This document shows positions 61,801 through 64,000 of a stretch of DNA of 64,000 nucleotides, piece after piece (the first letter of the stretch is position 1; each line of letters begins with the position of its first letter). The DNA is from Lysobacter capsici (GTDB lineage Bacteria; Pseudomonadota; Gammaproteobacteria; Xanthomonadales; Xanthomonadaceae). Location: positions 4,588,001 to 4,652,000 of the forward strand of contig NZ_CP094357.1 of assembly GCF_014779555.2 (NCBI RefSeq). The letters are read 5' to 3'. The notes under the pieces are model-generated. The model saw only the letters and a list, made by a program, of their open reading frames with translations. It had not been told where the DNA came from and made no database searches. Made by a program: the position numbers and the translations under genes.

Positions 61801-64000
61801 TAGACGTAAATCTCCGCCGCCGACAGCCAGCCGCCCAGGCTGATCCACTGCGCGCCATCCACGCCGATGTCGAAATTCATCGAGTTGGCGTAGTACTCGC
61901 GCACCTCGGTCACGCGGTTGTTGTCGTCGTACGTGAAACGCTTGCGCACGCCCTGGTAGGCATCGACGCCGCCGGCGGCGACTTGCTGGTGGAACTCGAT
62001 CTGGCGATTGCCGCGCAGGTCGTACACCGAACGCTCCACGCGCAAGGTCGGCACGGTCGCGCCCGGCGCGGCCATGCGCAGGCTGAAACGCGCGACGATG
62101 TTGCCGGCGGCGTCGTACTTGAGCTCGTAGGATTCGGGCTCCGCATGGGTGAGCACGATCTGCCCAGCCTGCAGGACGCCGTTGTTGATCTTGAGCCGGT
62201 TCTCGGCGTCGTAGGTGTACCAATACTCCTTGGTTTCGACCGGGACGGCGGCTTCGATCCCGCCGGGTTCGACCACGCCCGGCTCGACGCCCGAATCGGC
62301 TTTCTGGCCGAGCAGCGGCAGGCCAGTGCCCATGTCGAACTCGAACGATTCCACCGCTGGGTCGATCCCCGGCTGTTCGAGCAGGGTGGCCCGTCGGACC
62401 CGAACGGTGATGTTCAGCGCGGTCCGACCGCCCTCGCCGTCATCCGCAGTCAGCGTGAAGCTGCTGGGCTGGGCGAGCCATGCGCTCCGGTCGGCGTGGA
62501 AGATATGTCCCTCGGGGCCGAACTCGTGCCGCAGCCACGAGGGGTGTCCGGAGATCATGTAGCTCATCGGATTGCCGTCGGGATCGACGAACAAGCCCGC
62601 ATCCAGGGTGAGATCCGGTGGCTCGGAGTTGCTGGATGTCATCTCGAAGGTCAGCGACGCCGACGCCACGGTCGCCACCGGCGGCTGATTGGCCGCCGGC
62701 GCGGTCACCGTCATCGCGAAACTCGTCACCGTGGTCGCGCCGAAGCGGTCCCACACCGACATGGTCACGTTGAAGCTGCCCTGCGCGGTCGGCACGCCGG
62801 TGATTTCGCGGGTGAGGTGGTTGAAGCTCAGCCCCGGCGGCAACTGCTGCGCATTGACCCAGTAATCCACCGGCGCGTCCGGGTCGAACGATTCCGGGAT
62901 CACATAGCGATACGCAGCGCCCTGGCGCGGATTGGGCGGAGTGAACGCCGGCACGGTCGGCGGCGCGTTGTCGCGAACGATCACCCGCAGCGATTGACTG
63001 ACGCTGCCACCGCGGCCGTCGTCGGCGCTGTAGGTCAGCCAGTAGGTCCCCAACGCCGCGTTGCCGCCGATCTGGCGCGTGACCGGATCGAAGCTCAGCC
63101 CCGGCGGCAAACCGGTCAGGCGCACGCTCACGACGTCGCCGTCGCTGTCGAGGAAGGCCGGCAACGGCGGCGGGTAATGGCTGCCGTCGCGGATCAACAC
63201 CATGTCCGCGTCGTTGATCGTGCCGCCCAGATACGGGTCGGTGTTGAACGCGCGCAAGGTGATCGACAGGCTGGCGAGCTTGCTGTTGCCGTCTTCGTCG
63301 CTGGCCTTGAACTGGAACGTGTAGACGTGACCGGCGGCGACATCGTCGGGCGCGCGGCCGCTCAGGCGCAGCTGCGGCTGGCCTTGTTCGTTGGTCTGCT
63401 GGAACGACAGCCAGTTCGGCAAACCGATCGTGGCGATGCTCAGGCGGTCGCCGTCGGCGTCGGTGAACACCGACGACAGCGGCATGCTCCAGTCGAATTG
63501 ACGGCCAATAGTCGCCGCACGCGGCGGCAATGTGTTCGGGCCGGTGGGCGCGGTGCTGGCGACGACGCGGATCACCACGGTCTTGATCGCGCTGCGACCG
63601 CCCTGGTCGGTTGCGCGCAGGCGCAAGCTGTAGTCACCGGGCGTGGCGGGCGGCAGGGTGCTGCGCAGGCGCAGCAGACCGCCGTCCGCCGACGCGCTGA
63701 GCCAGCTCGAGATCGACGGCACCGCGCTTTCCAGTTCCAGCCGCAGCACGTCGCCCAGGTCGGGGTCGACGAAGTAGTCGCTGGCGAGCAGATCGCGGGC
63801 CCATGACTGGCCGACCTTGGCGCGCAGCACCGGTTCGACCGTGTCGATTACCGTCGGCGCGCGATTCGCACCGACCGACAGCACGAACGAAGTCGCTTCG
63901 CTGAGTCCGCCGGGACGGTTCTCGGTCGCGCTCAAGCGTATTTCGATTTGCTGGACCGTGCCGGCGGGCGGGTTGGCGATGAAACGGACCTGGCCGTTGG
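58869..64000 (-). CDS. Polymorphic toxin: Ig/YD-repeat/LysM, ADP-ribosyltransferase-like C-terminus (partial)
   Basis: The reading frame enters from the right edge (a TTG near 63935 is Leu, not a start) and ends at 58869, giving over 1,700 residues. Order from the N-terminal side: several Ig/cadherin-like domains (about 64000-62400), RHS/YD repeats (about 62250-61300; YTYDAENRLK, YDAAGNIVAR, YDIDGRLMSLDTKGR), a LysM domain (about 61140-60960; VAQPGDTLRSLAQRVYG), Gly/Ala-rich membrane-like segments (about 60880-60400), a long helical part, and the toxin end (about 59300-58870). The end has LYRAG, GQYFS and AGTEVYVG, compatible with the Arg-Ser-Glu of ADP-ribosyltransferases, and VGGTQQIVVRKPW. 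It resembles the Rhs effectors that modify EF-Tu (TreTu type); this is inference. Confidence 0.85.
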   Translation of the reverse strand, partial: NGQVRFIANPPAGTVQQIEIRLSATENRPGGLSEATSFVLSVGANRAPTVIDTVEPVLRAKVGQSWARDLLASDYFVDPDLGDVLRLELESAVPSISSWLSASADGGLLRLRSTLPPATPGDYSLRLRATDQGGRSAIKTVVIRVVASTAPTGPNTLPPRAATIGRQFDWSMPLSSVFTDADGDRLSIATIGLPNWLSFQQTNEQGQPQLRLSGRAPDDVAAGHVYTFQFKASDEDGNSKLASLSITLRAFNTDPYLGGTINDADMVLIRDGSHYPPPLPAFLDSDGDVVSVRLTGLPPGLSFDPVTRQIGGNAALGTYWLTYSADDGRGGSVSQSLRVIVRDNAPPTVPAFTPPNPRQGAAYRYVIPESFDPDAPVDYWVNAQQLPPGLSFNHLTREITGVPTAQGSFNVTMSVWDRFGATTVTSFAMTVTAPAANQPPVATVASASLTFEMTSSNSEPPDLTLDAGLFVDPDGNPMSYMISGHPSWLRHEFGPEGHIFHADRSAWLAQPSSFTLTADDGEGGRTALNITVRVRRATLLEQPGIDPAVESFEFDMGTGLPLLGQKADSGVEPGVVEPGGIEAAVPVETKEYWYTYDAENRLKINNGVLQAGQIVLTHAEPESYELKYDAAGNIVARFSLRMAAPGATVPTLRVERSVYDLRGNRQIEFHQQVAAGGVDAYQGVRKRFTYDDNNRVTEVREYYANSMNFDIGVDGAQWISLGGWLSAAEIYVYDIDGRLMSLDTKGRAALNVSWIRPAHNNNLAAQYTDLGVLQAKTYADYRINTGRQPNGPLADNRATGYDAAGRLIRYDYSPDASYASTQRYSYSYYGWDSYQEKTVTGTRPAQPAQPATTNTLTYDSFGRLRSQLEHTRLNSGSIEDRMRYYSHDGDGRVQTRREGVMRSGVFTQDGAGGPGNYFLVHAGGQQQAELREGVQLSSGLPSRQIQSLGGRGYYQAGGDTVVAQPGDTLRSLAQRVYGAEQLWYLLADANGLGDPDQELAAGTQLTAPDTTVAHNDASTFKPYDPAAAIGPTAPGLPMIAPPPKNHCNAVAMVLMVVVAVVVSVVTYGALAAPAAAWVGSATGGAILAGAAAGAASSVASQAVGSATGVSSFSWRNVAASAVAGGITAGIGATSFGEVMTRTAQGKAALAAIGSAANYVGQKVAGLDTAFSWRNVAASAVSAAVSSKINGALGLQGEGFAVGFGANLTEGVVSLHVRQAFGLDGAGDYGRIALDAFGNALGNWVASNAGGGAKTLEARLSKSMAATQRRLDAEIERDTALSVGADLDRQFAGLAASADMGLSAAIDMQADARVNMSQWSRQNFASTQADLYAVVGGRGRLAAASFASMAVSASGSGVVAVGDIDAMVESLPVDQNPGFYKDDSIVRRNLAEQLEHARNAGVLERASWYLSEHRGRVGEPEGLTDARRELLAFEQAPDFIPLQAVQDYYGRMMAYDAGELEMSAQEAARLRLTLNAFNRFYMGDTPLPLAGQSEAETEAQRRFANDVGMSFLGVFALPAMLTRAVGGNETRVGAALQAGAVVLDLYSSRSGSARGPLRLASRSRTGRQDIPGSRLGKLSGEYSAMNPGPLDDGMAGTFAGGRYKAVVLDKDTVLYRAGTQSQPLGQYFSRQSPLGVLQTRIDKAVLPQWPGGGKSPIDTVFAVKIPAGTEVYVGKVGTQGGFYVGGTQQIVVRKPWQIDGVQVIDWKPLK

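Noticed and set aside
60018-63806. A 1262-codon open frame opposite the toxin gene
   Set aside because: It is His/Gln/Arg-rich antisense of a gene whose own frame has clear Ig, YD-repeat and LysM motifs.

Overview
The window is very GC-rich, densely coded Gram-negative chromosome. It carries a type IV pilus Pil-Chp chemosensory operon divergent from gshB-tonB, a bifunctional penicillin-binding protein, a LemA/TPM cluster and outer-membrane porin and adaptor proteins. The gene order (pilG next to gshB-tonB), the 'GTAGGAGCGGCG(C/T)(A/G)AGCCGCGACCGC' REP elements and the protein sequences suggest the Xanthomonadaceae, most likely Lysobacter or a close relative. That assignment is inference from the sequence; no database was searched.

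Layout: 1-2364 holds lemA and two TPM-domain genes, the second cut by the window edge. 2556-3867 holds terC and dgkA. 3868-5340 has no convincing gene and contains an ~850-bp composite inverted repeat. 5341-8881 is a MacAB-type export operon (adaptor, ATPase, permease). 9142-10437 is an unknown gene. 10587-12644 is an OmpR-type two-component pair, divergent from a DUF486 gene and a coupled unknown gene (12775-13751). 13782-16362 has small membrane and secreted proteins, one interrupted by an in-frame TAG. 16036-18676 reads as a nudE-cysQ-mazG-ynfA operon, divergent from bioA-rsmE (18742-20897). 20991-22113 is a tandem array of paired REP elements with a ~177-bp period. 22301-26627 is a compact chemosensory-like unit: porin, membrane CheA-like kinase, CheY-like receiver, CheX-like phosphatase.

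27544-42170 is one long minus-strand block, pilG-pilH-pilI-pilJ-chpA-chpB-chpC, followed by a coupled NagX-like acyltransferase. It should control type IV pilus extension and retraction, and therefore twitching. Two parts are unusual. ChpA carries a ~400-residue Ala/Glu-rich repeat, and its CheB-like partner has lost the catalytic Ser and His. 42501-44341 is gshB-tonB. 44442-46027 is tsaB with two small followers. 46152-46460 is a cluster of another dispersed repeat family.

46508-52137 runs VOC protein, YoaA/DinG-type helicase, TPR lipoprotein and PBP1B. 52488-54450 has two adjacent family-2 glycosyltransferases. 54851-56356 is a secreted TIM-barrel-like protein with an NBR1-like Ig domain. 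56856-58466 is a membrane-anchored repeat protein. 58597-64000 is a polymorphic toxin-immunity locus: a huge Ig/YD-repeat/LysM protein, running off the window, has an ADP-ribosyltransferase-like C-terminus and overlaps a small putative immunity gene by 4 bp. I found no tRNA, rRNA, CRISPR, prophage or transposase gene.
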